Part shown: positions 26,763 to 36,385 of the stretch, in pieces
How the letters are laid out: each line of letters starts with the position of its first letter
Numbering within the stretch: the first letter of the stretch is position 1
Assembly (NCBI RefSeq): GCF_002944405.1
Contig: NZ_CP024308.1
Coordinates: 323,882 to 387,881 of the forward strand
From: Sinorhizobium fredii
GTDB lineage: Bacteria; Pseudomonadota; Alphaproteobacteria; Rhizobiales; Rhizobiaceae
DNA length: 64,000 nt
Direction: 5' to 3'
Position numbers and translations under genes: made by a program
Notes under the pieces: generated by a model
Database searches by the model: none
What the model saw: only the letters and a program-made list of their open reading frames with translations
Told to the model about the DNA's origin: nothing

Positions 26763-27098
26763 TCCGGTGAGAAGAGTCTCTCCGGGCGGACGCTCCCCTA
26801 CTCAGTTCATCGTCGAGCCCGAGTAGTAGAGCCGCCCGACGGGATTGATATTGTTTTCAAGTGTGTCGCCAGGCCGTCGGGCGCGGGAAGGGACCCGGTG
26901 AAATTCCCTCACCTGCGGCGTTGATGGTCACCGTCGGCTACAGCTTCTCAGCCCTCATCAACCGGTTCAGGCAGTTCTTTGGGCTGCTGCTCGCTTGGTT
27001 GAACAGCAGGCCGAGAGCATTCGGCGTTTAAGTCCGCCTATTGTTCACGGTCGATTGAAAAGACGCGCAGCGCCGTGGCCGCGCGGGCGCCAGGACAT
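26763..27098. other. Intergenic, nothing recognised
   Basis: 336 bp between the kinase-like gene and the LuxR gene. I see no gene, terminator or repeat that I can support. Confidence 0.5.
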
Positions 27099-27893
27099 TC
27101 AAGCCGACACTTCGGTCAGTTCGTCAGCGCTATGGGGTGCGGAGCGAGGCGAGATCAGCGTCGCTCCGAAGTAGCGCGACGCAGCCTCGGTGCGGTTGCG
27201 CACGTTCATCTTCTTGTAGATGTTGCGGACATGACCATTGACGGTGTTTTCGGAAAGACCGAGACGTTTGGCGATGATCTTGTTCTGCGTGCCCATGGAT
27301 ATGAGATCGAGAATCTGGATCTCGATCATCCTGAGGAGGCCTGGGGCAAATTCGGTCTTGCGTTCCATATCGGTGTCTTCCGAAGGCCCCTGTTGCGCGA
27401 CAACGCCGTCCCCTGCGAGCCCTCTCGGCGCCAGGCGCCGAAGCAACGCGGCGGGAAAATGCTCGCCGCCCTTCATCAAGAGATCAATGGCGGTGAGGCA
27501 TAAGTCGAGATTGAGGGTCAGAGGCAGTACGCCCTGAAGCAATCCTTCGTCGACAAGCCCAGCGATCGACGAGTCGAGCTCGTCCGCATTCTGCACCATC
27601 AGGCCGATCGCGGCCATTGGATAGAACTCGTGGATCGTCCTCATGAACGATGGAAGTACTGCCGCCGGCAGGCGGTAGAGCATCACCAGGCTTACGTCGA
27701 CAAGCGTACCGTCCAGAAGCCCGTCGGAATCGGAAAGGCTTACTGTGTCTTGATCTTGAAAACGCGCGCTGATCGCGTGCGTTAGACATTCGGCGAACAG
27801 GTCGGTCTTCGCGAGCACTACAATCTTGCTTTTCTTCTGTAATACCTTGTTACAATCTTCAATATTGTTCAGGGTCGGGCTTGTATGGTCCAA
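27099..27893 (-). CDS. LuxR-family transcriptional regulator with degenerate receiver-like N-terminus
   Basis: 264 residues. C-terminal GerE/LuxR helix-turn-helix (about 190-250): EIQILDLISMGTQNKIIAKRLGLSENTVNGHVRNIYKKMNVRNRTEAA (quoted in two parts: EIQILDLISMGTQNKIIA and RLGLSENTVNGHVRNIYKKM). The N-terminal ~150 residues have a receiver-like spacing (KIVVLAKTDLFAECLTHAI...) but no clear acidic pocket and phospho-acceptor set, so activation by phosphorylation is doubtful. Such orphan LuxR proteins in rhizobia regulate exopolysaccharide, motility or plasmid functions. An AT-rich ~270-bp region upstream probably holds its promoter. Confidence 0.85.
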   Translation of the reverse strand: MDHTSPTLNNIEDCNKVLQKKSKIVVLAKTDLFAECLTHAISARFQDQDTVSLSDSDGLLDGTLVDVSLVMLYRLPAAVLPSFMRTIHEFYPMAAIGLMVQNADELDSSIAGLVDEGLLQGVLPLTLNLDLCLTAIDLLMKGGEHFPAALLRRLAPRGLAGDGVVAQQGPSEDTDMERKTEFAPGLLRMIEIQILDLISMGTQNKIIAKRLGLSENTVNGHVRNIYKKMNVRNRTEAASRYFGATLISPRSAPHSADELTEVSA

Positions 27894-28769
27894 TTATCTC
27901 TCCCTGATCTAGCGGGTTCCGTGTCGCTGAGACTGTACATTCTCATAAAAAATCATTGCGATAGTGTTCAACAAAAAACCCAATGGATCTTGGAATTAAG
28001 TACAGATTGTAGCTATGCGCTCACATTGTCCTTTTGTTGCTACAACCATCAATAGCCGTTGTCATTATCGCCCAGTTCAGATAGTTATCTCGCCGTTCAA
28101 TTTCCACTCATAATGGACTAGCTCAGATCGCCATCAACCAGGCTACAGTGCCTTAGATGCGATGCTTCTTTGGTGGGCAAGTGGACTTGACAAAACACTG
28201 ATCGTAATCGAAGCGCAGCACCTCCCCGCTCCTGACTTCATCTCATCCGAGAATTCGATGCGGTCGTGCTGTTCGCACCCAAGACGTTCGGCCAAATGTC
28301 GGAGGCTGAGAAGCGAGCCGGTAGCCGTCCCATCTCACCTCGAACGCCCGGTTCGGCCCGGAGTGCAGCCAAATGGGCCGCTACAAAGTCGCGCGCCTGA
28401 TCGAGAAGGGCGGCGGCGACATGCCGATCCGCGACTTTATCGCCATGATCGGCGCATCTGCGCGCTAGGCAAATATCAAAGTATCAAGCTGCGGCGCATG
28501 CTGCGATGTCCCGATCTACATGTTCATGCCGAAATCGGCAGCAGATGATTATGGCGAGAAGATGCAGCAACATTTATTTCGAAACACCGAGGCCAAGGAG
28601 GTGTCTTGAGCACACCATCACCAGACTGCGGTGTTCGCATAACATTAACCAATTGACGATCTTACATCGTGCGCGGAGCACGCGTATGCTGTATATAATA
28701 CCGTTCTAATGCAAGACATGGCCGCGCGGCTGGGAACTCCAGTCATCGCAACCGAGCCGAGGAGGCGCC
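27894..28769. other. 876-bp AT-richer region with a possible decayed small gene
   Basis: No intact gene is supported. On the + strand from 28373 a frame reads MGRYKVARLIEKGGGDMP then IRDFIAMIG; at about 28460 plausible sequence continues in another frame (ALGKYQSIKLRRMLRCPD). The two together look like a small protein broken by one indel. I do not recognise the family. The left part (27894-28160) is AT-rich and looks like promoter DNA for the LuxR gene. Confidence 0.4.
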
Positions 28770-28976
28770 ATGGAGCGCCGCGACGAAGCTTCCCGACCAA
28801 TCACTACTGCCGAGGTGGATATGCTCGGCGTAGTGTTCGATGAGTTGCGGGCAGAGTATTGTATTCCAAGCGAAGGCCCGGAAGCGGAAGATCTGGCAGC
28901 CAGAGTGTTTTCGCTCTACCAGTCGGGCGTGCGAGATCTTGGACTACTGAAGAAGCTCGCCATCCGGTGTGGATGA
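28770..28976 (+). CDS. Small hypothetical protein, 68 aa
   Basis: A GAGGAGG ribosome site (28759-28765) precedes the ATG at good distance. The product is acidic and helical (TTAEVDMLGVVFDELRAE, EDLAARVFSLYQSGVRDLG) with no signal peptide or metal motif. A hairpin with a T-run follows 24 nt after its stop, which supports a short real transcription unit. I do not recognise the family; conserved short proteins of this composition are common on rhizobial replicons. Confidence 0.6.
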   Translation: MERRDEASRPITTAEVDMLGVVFDELRAEYCIPSEGPEAEDLAARVFSLYQSGVRDLGLLKKLAIRCG

Positions 28977-30204
28977 AGCTCATGGGATAAGAACAGAGCG
29001 GCCGGCGCGACGTTTGGCGGGAAACCTCGGAGATTTCCGAAGCGTCCGGCCTATTTTTGAGGATCGTCATGATTCTTGCCGTGCTGGTGCTCTTTGCCTT
29101 TGGATGGTTCGTCTCCTGACGTAATCTGCTACTTTTTCCGAGATACTCCATCAGATTGCACAGCCCTTTCCGGATGCTGTCCTCGAGGGCACGCAGGCGC
29201 TGTTCGTGCCAAGGCTCGTCGCGCTCCACCGTATTGAGCGCGGCAAACATCCAAGCGATCGCGCTCTCGGGCATTCGCATCGCCTAGTAGATGCGCCATG
29301 AAATCTCTGCCGAATTCGATTTGGCTTCGCACGGAGCCAAGCTGCCGCTAGGCACGGTCACCACCTTATGAAGGGAGGCAAACCACGACGTTGCAGATCG
29401 TCTTGCCGCTCCCGACAGACGCATGAGCATCGGCGACTAGCTCCCTACCCAATCTTGCTAGACGTCAAAGTGATCAGCACTTTCCCATCTGAACCAAGGC
29501 CGCCGGCTCTTCCTTGACGGGTCGCGCGTCGGGCGCCCCACCCATTCGCGGATGTCGAGCCCGTCATTTACGCGCTCGCTGACGGCGACGCGCCTCGGGT
29601 CACCGGCGCGGAGGTGCATGAAGCTTCAGGCAGTGAATGCCACTTGAGCAAGGCAAACAGAAAAATTCTCCCAACAACCGGGCACCTCCTGCGAGGCAGC
29701 GACGAGCGGATCCTCGCTTTCGAGCCACATGAAGCGGAATATTGTGCCGGTGCGGGAACGGGTAACAACTACTGCGAGCCGCGAGTTGGTTTACAGGCTG
29801 TGGCGCGTAATCCAAATGAGCTATGAATTATTTCATTAGCAGCAGTTGTATTAGCGATTCCTTTAATATAACTTGTATTGTTTAATGCAGGACCAAGAGC
29901 ACATGCCTGGTTCCAACCGTTAAAAGTCGCGGTCGGAAAGAGGGGGAGTGTTGGTTATGCGCGACGAGAGGCAGTGCCCTTTCCGCGCAGCCCTGTTGAG
30001 TTTGGCTGCCGGAATTTCTCGCACATTCGGAGTAGTCGGGACGCACAGTTGAGCGATCCAGCGTCTCACTTTTGATCAAACCAGTTCAGGCAAGTAATCC
30101 GCCGATCCGGATTCGGAGCGGTGGGCCTCGCGTTGGGGGCCAGAGCCAGAGATGACCTCTTACCAGCGACTTCAGTCCCGCTCTGGCGAACAAGGGAGGA
30201 AATC
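28977..30204. other. 1.2-kb gene-poor region
   Basis: No gene I can name. A minus-strand frame from 29280 begins plausibly (MRMPESAIAWMFAALNTVER, then DEPWHEQRLRALEDSIRKG) but then runs without sense through the 68-aa gene, so at most its first ~55 residues are the remnant of a real gene. A + strand mini-frame at 29069-29119 encodes 16 hydrophobic residues. The part from 29340 to 30100 gives only short shadow frames. Promoter DNA for the next operon presumably lies near 30060-30190. Confidence 0.4.
29000..29057 (+). terminator. Long stem-loop followed by TATTTTTG
   Basis: GGCCGG (29000-29005) pairs with CCGGCC (29046-29051), with further pairing inside (TCGGA/TCCGA), followed at once by TATTTTTG. 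It lies just downstream of the 68-aa gene and could be its terminator or a structured regulatory RNA. Confidence 0.45.
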
Positions 30205-30528
30205 ATGCTTAGACATCATATCTTCATGGCAAGCGCGGCCGCCGCCTTCTTCGGAGGGATCATGTTGTTCGATGTCGGGGGCGCTCAGGCCCAAACCTGT
30301 CCCGGCGTATCGCAAGACCAGTGCGTCGAATTGTGCGGTGCGGCCGGGGTTGCCTCCTGCACGAAGACCGGTTCAACGCCGAATTGCGTCTGCAACGAAG
30401 AGACCAAGAATGTAAACGGCAATGCCTTTGGCACGGCAACGACGAATACCGCTTCCGGTCAGGGCAACATCGGCAACAAGACCGAGGAAGAGTGCACGGG
30501 CAACGCGGGGCAGTGCAAAAAGCAATAG
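30205..30528 (+). CDS. Small secreted cysteine-rich protein upstream of the MacAB exporter
   Basis: 107 residues. ATG 30205 has an excellent GGGAGGA site at 30194-30200; the frame is open upstream but without a ribosome site. A Sec signal (residues ~1-30, AAAAFFGGIMLFDVGGAQA) is followed by a mature chain of ~77 residues with eight Cys (TCPGVSQDQCVELCG, ASCTKT, NCVCNEE, EECTGNAGQC) and a Asn/Thr/Gly-rich middle (NVNGNAFGTATTNTASGQG). An even number of Cys in a secreted protein suggests four disulfides. It is 148 nt before the MacA-like gene, same strand. I do not recognise a family; it could be an exported peptide substrate, a binding partner or an unrelated envelope protein. Confidence 0.7.
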   Translation: MLRHHIFMASAAAAFFGGIMLFDVGGAQAQTCPGVSQDQCVELCGAAGVASCTKTGSTPNCVCNEETKNVNGNAFGTATTNTASGQGNIGNKTEEECTGNAGQCKKQ

Positions 30529-30675
30529 CACCAACGTAAGGGCGACTTGGGATACAGGAGGAGGGAACCACGGCCTGCTGGCCAAAACCGGTGAAGCCCA
30601 CCGCGACCGTGCTTCGAACTTCCTGAACCAGATCACGAGCCGGGGAATTCGCCCCGGCTCCGATACGGGGTGAAC

Positions 30676-32130
30676 ATGATACGCAGCCTTTTATTCGCGG
30701 CAGTGGTTGTTGGCGGGACAGCAATACCCGCCTACACCGAGGTGCCACTTCCGTCTGCTGCTTTCGACCGGATTTCCTCTGCCTTCACATATCTGAGAAC
30801 TTCCTTGAAGACGATCTCAGGCGGTAGCATGAGACCTGGCTACCGGATGCGAGATGTTGTGCGTGGCGACATGGTCACCTCCTTGCAGGCGGCTGGCACT
30901 CTCAATGCGTTGGTATTGGTCGAAGTCGGCTCTCAGTTGTCCGGACGGATCAAGGAGCTTTACGCCGATTTCAACTCTCGTGTGACTCGGGGCCAAGTCA
31001 TAGCCCGCGTCGAGCCAGAGCTATACGAAGCGAGGCTGGCTCAGTCCCGGGCCGAGCTGGAAATGGCCCGGACCCAGGTCGCGATACAGCGGGCGCAAAT
31101 CGACAGGGTTCAAGCTGAACTTGAGACCGCCACCGCCAAACATAATGCCGCAGCGGCTGAGACCGAGCAGGCCCAGGTGGTGCTGGACAGCGCTCAACGG
31201 GAAATGGAACGCAAGCGCCCATTGGCGAAGCGCAAGGTAATTGCGGCGAGTGAATGGGAGCGCGACAGCACCGCCTACAAGACTGCCGAAGCACAGGCTG
31301 GCGCCGTCCGCGCGGATCAGCTCTCGCAAGCCGCTGCCGTTCGGGCTGCGCAGGCGGCTCTGAAGATGGCTGAAGCACAACTCGCCAACACCCTGGCAGA
31401 GGTCAAGCAGAGGGAAGCGGTGCTACGGCAGGCAGAGATCGATCTCGAACGCACCTATATACGGGCACCAGTCACCGGAACTGTCGTCAATCGCGCCGTT
31501 AGCGGCGGCCAGACCTTGGCAGCAAGTCTGCAGACACCGATCCTCTTCACGATTGCCCAAGACCTCACCCAGATGCAGGTCGAGGCTTCCGTCGTTGAAG
31601 CCGATATCAGCAAATTTGCTGTTGGGCAGCCCGTGACCTTCACTGTCGATGCCTATCCGGACCGCATCTTTACCGGCGCGGTCCAGCAAATCCGGAAGGC
31701 TCCCCAGATCGTCCAGAACGTCGTAACCTACACCGCTGTGATCAGCGCACGGAACCCAGATGAGTTGCTGTTGCCCGGCATGACTGCAAATCTGAACGTG
31801 GTAGTGGCAAGACGAGCAAATGTTCTGACCGTCCCCAACGCAGCGCTCCGCTTTCGCCCGAGCATCGAAGCTGGGAATGCAGCCGCGGTCGCAGGCGAAG
31901 CATCGGCGAGAGCAGACAGTGAAACTGAGGGCACTCTAGGTCGGGTGTTCGTGCTGGGGAGCGACCGCACCCCACGCGCGGTGTCACTTCGTCTCGGTGT
32001 GACAGACGGACGGGTGACAGAGGTGCTGGGAGGCGAGCTGGGCGAAGGCGAGCGAGTGATTACCGGATTGGAGCCGACAGCGGACGGTAGAAATGAAACG
32101 TCGTTCCTGATCAAGTTTCGGCTGCAGTGA
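30676..32130 (+). CDS. macA: MacA-like periplasmic adaptor (HlyD/RND-MFP family)
   Basis: 484 residues. Signal or anchor at the N-terminus (IRSLLFAAVVVGGTAIPA), then beta-barrel and lipoyl half-motif (VEVGSQLSGRIKELYADFNSRVTRGQ), an unusually long coiled-coil hairpin (about residues 115-260, rich in Ala/Glu/Gln), the second lipoyl half (TYIRAPVTGTVVNRAVSGGQ) and membrane-proximal domains to LPGMTANLNVVVARR. It bridges the inner-membrane MacB pump to an outer-membrane TolC channel, which is not encoded nearby. ATG 30676 and GTG 30670 are both possible. The ATPase gene follows directly, so macA and the two macB parts form one operon. Confidence 0.88.
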   Translation: MIRSLLFAAVVVGGTAIPAYTEVPLPSAAFDRISSAFTYLRTSLKTISGGSMRPGYRMRDVVRGDMVTSLQAAGTLNALVLVEVGSQLSGRIKELYADFNSRVTRGQVIARVEPELYEARLAQSRAELEMARTQVAIQRAQIDRVQAELETATAKHNAAAAETEQAQVVLDSAQREMERKRPLAKRKVIAASEWERDSTAYKTAEAQAGAVRADQLSQAAAVRAAQAALKMAEAQLANTLAEVKQREAVLRQAEIDLERTYIRAPVTGTVVNRAVSGGQTLAASLQTPILFTIAQDLTQMQVEASVVEADISKFAVGQPVTFTVDAYPDRIFTGAVQQIRKAPQIVQNVVTYTAVISARNPDELLLPGMTANLNVVVARRANVLTVPNAALRFRPSIEAGNAAAVAGEASARADSETEGTLGRVFVLGSDRTPRAVSLRLGVTDGRVTEVLGGELGEGERVITGLEPTADGRNETSFLIKFRLQ

Positions 32131-32131
32131 C

Positions 32132-32884
32132 ATGCCAGGGGATGTTCTGATAAAAATTGAAGGAGTGCGCCGGAGTTATCGAGTCGGCGGAAGACTGACC
32201 TGGGCCCTCGACTATGTAACCCTCAACGTGCGGCGTGGCGAGTTCGTGGCGATCATGGGGCCGTCTGGCTCGGGCAAGTCGACCTTCATGAACATTCTTG
32301 GCTGTCTCGACAGTCCCACCGAGGGGGGATACCGGTTGGACGGAACAGACGTCAGCCGCCTCCACCACGACGAACTGGCGGTAATCCGCAATCAAAAGAT
32401 TGGCTTCGTATTCCAGTCGTTCAATCTGTTGCCGCGCGCCAGCGCTCTCGAAAACGTGGAGCTGCCACTTCTCTATCGCCGCATGTGGGCTAGCGAGCGC
32501 CGCCGCCGCGCCCTTGTGACACTGGCGCGGTTCGGGCTTGCGGAACGCGCCGCCTATATGCCCACGGAACTCTCAGGCGGGCAGCAGCAGCGGGTCGCGA
32601 TCGCAAGGGCATTGGCAACGGAGCCCTTACTTCTGCTTGCCGACGAACCGACCGGTGCGCTCGACAGCCACACGGGCCAGGAGATCATGGCCATCTTCCG
32701 CCGCCTGAATGGCGAAGGTTTGACGATCGTCTTGGTCACGCATGAAGCAGGAGTCGCCGCCTGCGCCGACCGCATCGTTGCATTTCGCGATGGACGCGTT
32801 CTGGACGATGGGCTGGCTAATCGTGTTGAGGAGCAGTCTGGCCCCTGGCGAGCATTATTATTGGCAGGCGACAATGCCGGGTAG
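32132..32884 (+). CDS. macB: MacB-type ABC transporter ATP-binding protein (separate polypeptide)
   Basis: 250 residues: Walker A GPSGSGKST, LGCLDSPTEGGYRLDG, Q-loop FVFQSFNLLPR, signature [15 protein letters not shown], Walker B LLLADEPTGALDS and switch His VTHEAG, all typical of the LolD/MacB/FtsE group. In E. coli MacB this domain is fused to the permease; here it is a separate chain whose gene overlaps the permease gene by 11 nt. It powers the mechanotransmission export cycle with MacA and the permease. Confidence 0.9.
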   Translation: MPGDVLIKIEGVRRSYRVGGRLTWALDYVTLNVRRGEFVAIMGPSGSGKSTFMNILGCLDSPTEGGYRLDGTDVSRLHHDELAVIRNQKIGFVFQSFNLLPRASALENVELPLLYRRMWASERRRRALVTLARFGLAERAAYMPTELSGGQQQRVAIARALATEPLLLLADEPTGALDSHTGQEIMAIFRRLNGEGLTIVLVTHEAGVAACADRIVAFRDGRVLDDGLANRVEEQSGPWRALLLAGDNAG

Positions 32885-34100
32885 CGTCAGAACAGCATTT
32901 CGGTCATTGCGTTCCCATCCGATGCGCAGCTCTCTGACCATGCTCGGCATTATTATCGGAGTCTCTGCCGTCGTCGTGATGAGCGCCATCGGCAATGGCG
33001 CACAGGAGCGGATCGATTCACAGATCCGCAGCCTCGGCTCGAATCTCATCAGCGTCACTCCGGGTAGCGCCAGGATGGGCAGCGTACGGCTGGGCAGCGG
33101 CGCGGCGCCAAAATTGAGCGAAGAAGATGCACTCGCGATCGGCTCCGAGCTGCCTGGCGTCGTCGTCGCGGCGCCGCTCCTTCACGCTCGGACACAATTT
33201 GCAATCGGGGCTAGCAACTGGCAGGGTGTGCTTCGTGGCGTCACCCCTGAGTATTTCGCTGCGCGTGAATGGCGGGTCATTGCGGGGCGGGAGATGACTC
33301 CGGAGGACAACAAGCGCGCCATCAGTGTAGCGCTGCTCGGAACGACGATGCGAGAAAAGTTGTTCGGGGATTCGGACCCACTCGGCGCGACCATCCGCAT
33401 ACGGGACGTCCCCTTCGTCGTAATTGGGTTGCTCGAGCGAAAGGGACAAAGTGTCTGGGGTGACGATCAGGATGATATCGCGTTGGTGCCAATAAGAACG
33501 GCTAGACGCCAATTCATTGGAACAAGCCGAGCCAATCCAACCCTCGTGCACAGCATAGCCGTGAGATTCGACGACGGAGCCTCGCCGGAAAGCATCATGC
33601 TGGCCATACGCGACCTTCTCTGGCAGCGTCACCGCTTGAGCAAGGGTCAGGAAGACAGCTTCATGGTGAGCAACCTTGCAGAGGCGGCGGACGTCGAGGG
33701 CTCGACTACGCGAGTCATATCGCTGTTGCTTTCAGCGGTCGCCTCCGTGTCCTTGGTGGTGGGCGGCATCGGTATCATGAACATCATGCTGGTGACGGTC
33801 TCGGAGAGGACGAGGGAGATCGGATTGCGACTCGCAGTCGGCGCACGCCGGCGAGACATCCTCAGGCAATTTCTCATCGAGGCGGTGACTCTTGCCGTTC
33901 TCGGCGGCATCCTTGGCCTGCTTCTTGGAATCGCCGCGGCAACCGGTATCGGCATACTCGCCGGATGGCCAATCACCTTTGATTTGAACCCAATGCTCTT
34001 GGCAGTAGCCTTCGCTGCCGGCGTAGGCGTTTTCTTCGGCTATTACCCCGCCCGCAAGGCGGCACGGCTGCTGCCGATAGAGGCATTGCGCTTGGAGTGA
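32874..34100 (+). CDS. MacB-type ABC transporter permease (separate polypeptide)
   Basis: 408 residues: N-terminal helix (SLTMLGIIIGVSAVVVMSAIGNGAQ), a large periplasmic MacB_PCD domain (about 45-270) and three C-terminal helices (FtsX domain; VVGGIGIMNIMLVTVSERTREIGLRLAVGARRRDIL is the family signature). ATG 32874 overlaps the ATPase gene; the longer upstream frame lies entirely inside that gene. It works with the ATPase and the MacA-like adaptor to push periplasmic substrates (peptides, macrolides, lipids in known cases) out through TolC. Confidence 0.9.
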   Translation: MPGSVRTAFRSLRSHPMRSSLTMLGIIIGVSAVVVMSAIGNGAQERIDSQIRSLGSNLISVTPGSARMGSVRLGSGAAPKLSEEDALAIGSELPGVVVAAPLLHARTQFAIGASNWQGVLRGVTPEYFAAREWRVIAGREMTPEDNKRAISVALLGTTMREKLFGDSDPLGATIRIRDVPFVVIGLLERKGQSVWGDDQDDIALVPIRTARRQFIGTSRANPTLVHSIAVRFDDGASPESIMLAIRDLLWQRHRLSKGQEDSFMVSNLAEAADVEGSTTRVISLLLSAVASVSLVVGGIGIMNIMLVTVSERTREIGLRLAVGARRRDILRQFLIEAVTLAVLGGILGLLLGIAAATGIGILAGWPITFDLNPMLLAVAFAAGVGVFFGYYPARKAARLLPIEALRLE

Positions 34101-34404
34101 TTCTCGGGCAATCCCGAACCACTAATTTTGTGCATTAGATGCCGTAGATTGGCAGCTTCCAGATCTCGACTGACCGGGCTCGGGAGCGACTGCCCTGTGC
34201 GCCTTGCATGCAGCAAAGGATTGCTTCTGCCTTTGCAGACGCTCGGCGGAACGGAAGAAAACGCCCGTCAAGGGAAAGTTTATCCCTCGCTGCAGCGCGA
34301 CAACCAAGATGAGACGCGCATTGCCTCGCCGAAACTGTTCCCGAATACTCAACCGTTGCCTCACATAATTTGCTCCCTACCGAGGGGTATGAACAGGGGC
34401 GACT

Positions 34405-35913
34405 ATGGGACAGCTGAGCATGGCGACGAGGAAAGAACTGACGGCGGCGGTTTCGGAGCGTTATCGTGCTTCGACGCGAACGGAGAAGGCGAGAATTCTG
34501 GATGAGTTCGTCGTCATCACGGGCTTTCACCGCAAGCACGCGATGCGGCTGCTGCGGCGCCACGGGAGAGAGCCTACAGGTCGGCGAGCGCGGCCGCGGG
34601 TTTATGATGAAGCGGAACGCAATGCGCTCATATTGCTGTGGGAAGCGTCTGACCGGGTCTGTGGGAAGCGGCTGAAGGCGTTGCTACCCGTCCTTGTCGA
34701 GGCGATGGAACGGCACGGTCATTTTGACCTCGCGCCTGAGATCCACGGCAAATTGCTGGCGATGAGCGCGGCCACGATCGACAGGACGCTGGGACCGATC
34801 CGGGAGGGCTTGGGACGTCCTCGACGGCGGCCCGCGGCGCACGCCCTGCAACGGAGCATTCCCATTAGAACGTCGGCGGGACAATCCGGCGCCAGGCTTC
34901 GTTGAGGCGGATCTCGTCGCCCATTGCGGCCCTTCGGCTCGCGGCAGCTTCATCCAAACCCTTGTTCTCACCGACATCGCGACTGGCTGGACGGAATGTG
35001 CGCCGCTGCTGGTTCGCGAGCAGACGCTGTTGAGCAGCGTGCTCACAGAATTGCGCAAGCAACTGCCGTTCGCGCTTCTCGGCCTGGACACGGACAACGA
35101 CACCGTCTTCATGAACGAGACGCTGAAGGCTTACTGTGACGCCGCCAATATCGTCTTTACGCGCTGCCGCCCCTACCGCAAGAACGACCAGACCTTTGTC
35201 GAGCAGAAGAATGGCGCCGTCGTGCGCAGGATGGTCGGATATCGTCGGTTCGAGGGACTGGAGGCCGCCACGCTGCTAGCGAAGCTCTACCGATCAGCGC
35301 GGCTGTTCGTAAACTTCTTTCAGCCATCATTCAAATTGATCGCAAAGCAGCCGACGGCGCTCGTGTGCGCAAGACGTATAGTCCGCCAGCCACGCCGCAT
35401 CAGCGTCTGATTGCCGACGCTCGCACGTCAGATGCAGTCCGCTCCCGTCTGCGGGAAATCTACGCTGGGCTCGATCCTGTCCTGCTATTGCGCGATATTC
35501 GCGCCCTACAGGAGCGACTCGCTGCGCTTGCCGACACTCCGCCGGCCATGCGCACTGACGGGGTAGCTCAGCCGATCGACCTTTTCCTCGCGAGTTTGCG
35601 GACGGCCTAGAAGGACGGAGCTACCCGGCCGACGGATCGTCCGATTGTAAAAGCCAAAAGAGGACGGCGGCGTCCTGACCCTCTCGTCAAGGCGACCGCC
35701 GACTTGCGAAGTTGGTTCGAAGCCGAACCATGGCGAACCGGCAGTGAACTCCTGTCACGTCTGCAGGCCCAGTATCCCGGCGATTACCCCGACAAACTGC
35801 TTCGAACGCTTCAGCGCCGGCTGAAGGTCTGGCGAAGTGAACAGGCGGACGCGTTGCTGTTTGGCACCTTGAACAAGGAGCTGCCGATCCACGAGATCGC
35901 AAGGCCGCACTGA
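34405..35913 (+). pseudogene. Transposase/integrase-core pseudogene with two frameshifts and one stop
   Basis: One ~500-residue DDE transposase can be followed through three segments. Frame 1, from 34405: TRKELTAAVSERYRASTRTE, AFHRKHAMRLLRRHGR-like DNA-binding part. A ~5-base loss near 34872 shifts to frame 2, which carries the catalytic core (FVEADLVAHCGP, LTDIATGWTECAPLL, LGLDTDNDTVFMNETL, YRKNDQTFVEQKNG, giving the D-D-E triad). A second shift near 35345 returns to frame 1 (RKTYSPPATPHQRLIADART), an in-frame TAG at 35608-35610 interrupts, and the C-terminal domain continues to 35913 (SWFEAEPWRTGSELLSRLQ). The element is dead. I did not find its terminal repeats. Confidence 0.8.
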
Positions 35914-36109
35914 GGTGCCGTAGCGCTCGCGAAGGAGGCCAGGCGCTGCGAAACCCCTGCCATCTCCGCGCCCGGCCTCCTTCGCCCCAACCCGGGAGCA
36001 AAATGAATGAGGCAACGTGCGAATATCGGGGAGCATCGTTACGTGCGGCAATACGTGATCTCAGCCAGATTGTCGCTCTACACCCTCGCCTTGAACCAAG
36101 TCGAACTAC

Positions 36110-36240
36110 AGACCCCGCGATCACACCAAGCAGTTCATTCGACCGGTTCGCGACGATGTGGAGGAGTACACGCTTTGCCGACGACAGCTCAGCCGAGGTC
36201 AAGCGCTTCTTGATCGGTACATAGCGAGTGCCGGCATTTT
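36110..36240 (+). pseudogene. Remnant of a second copy of the flavin monooxygenase gene
   Basis: Bases 36170-36207 match 45990-46027 inside the intact monooxygenase gene at about 34 of 38 positions; the peptide FADDSSAEVKRF matches FADERSAEVKRF and the following LDRYIASAG (another frame) matches IDRYIERAG. Indels break the frame at both ends. Only ~130 bp remains recognisable. Confidence 0.55.
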
Positions 36241-36385
36241 GGTGACATGCCGGGCTACCACTTTTGTGCAAATCCCAGTTTATACCATTTTTATGAGAAG
36301 ATTTATCTCTGGTCACCCGCTTAGCTGCGAGATGCTTGGAAGGCGACTGTTAGATGAAAATAATGTCCTCGCGAGGGGGCCGGCT

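Noticed and set aside
28804..29280. 158-residue minus-strand protein
   Set aside because: Only its first ~55 residues look protein-like; the rest overlaps a small + strand gene with a better ribosome site. Mentioned only as a possible remnant.
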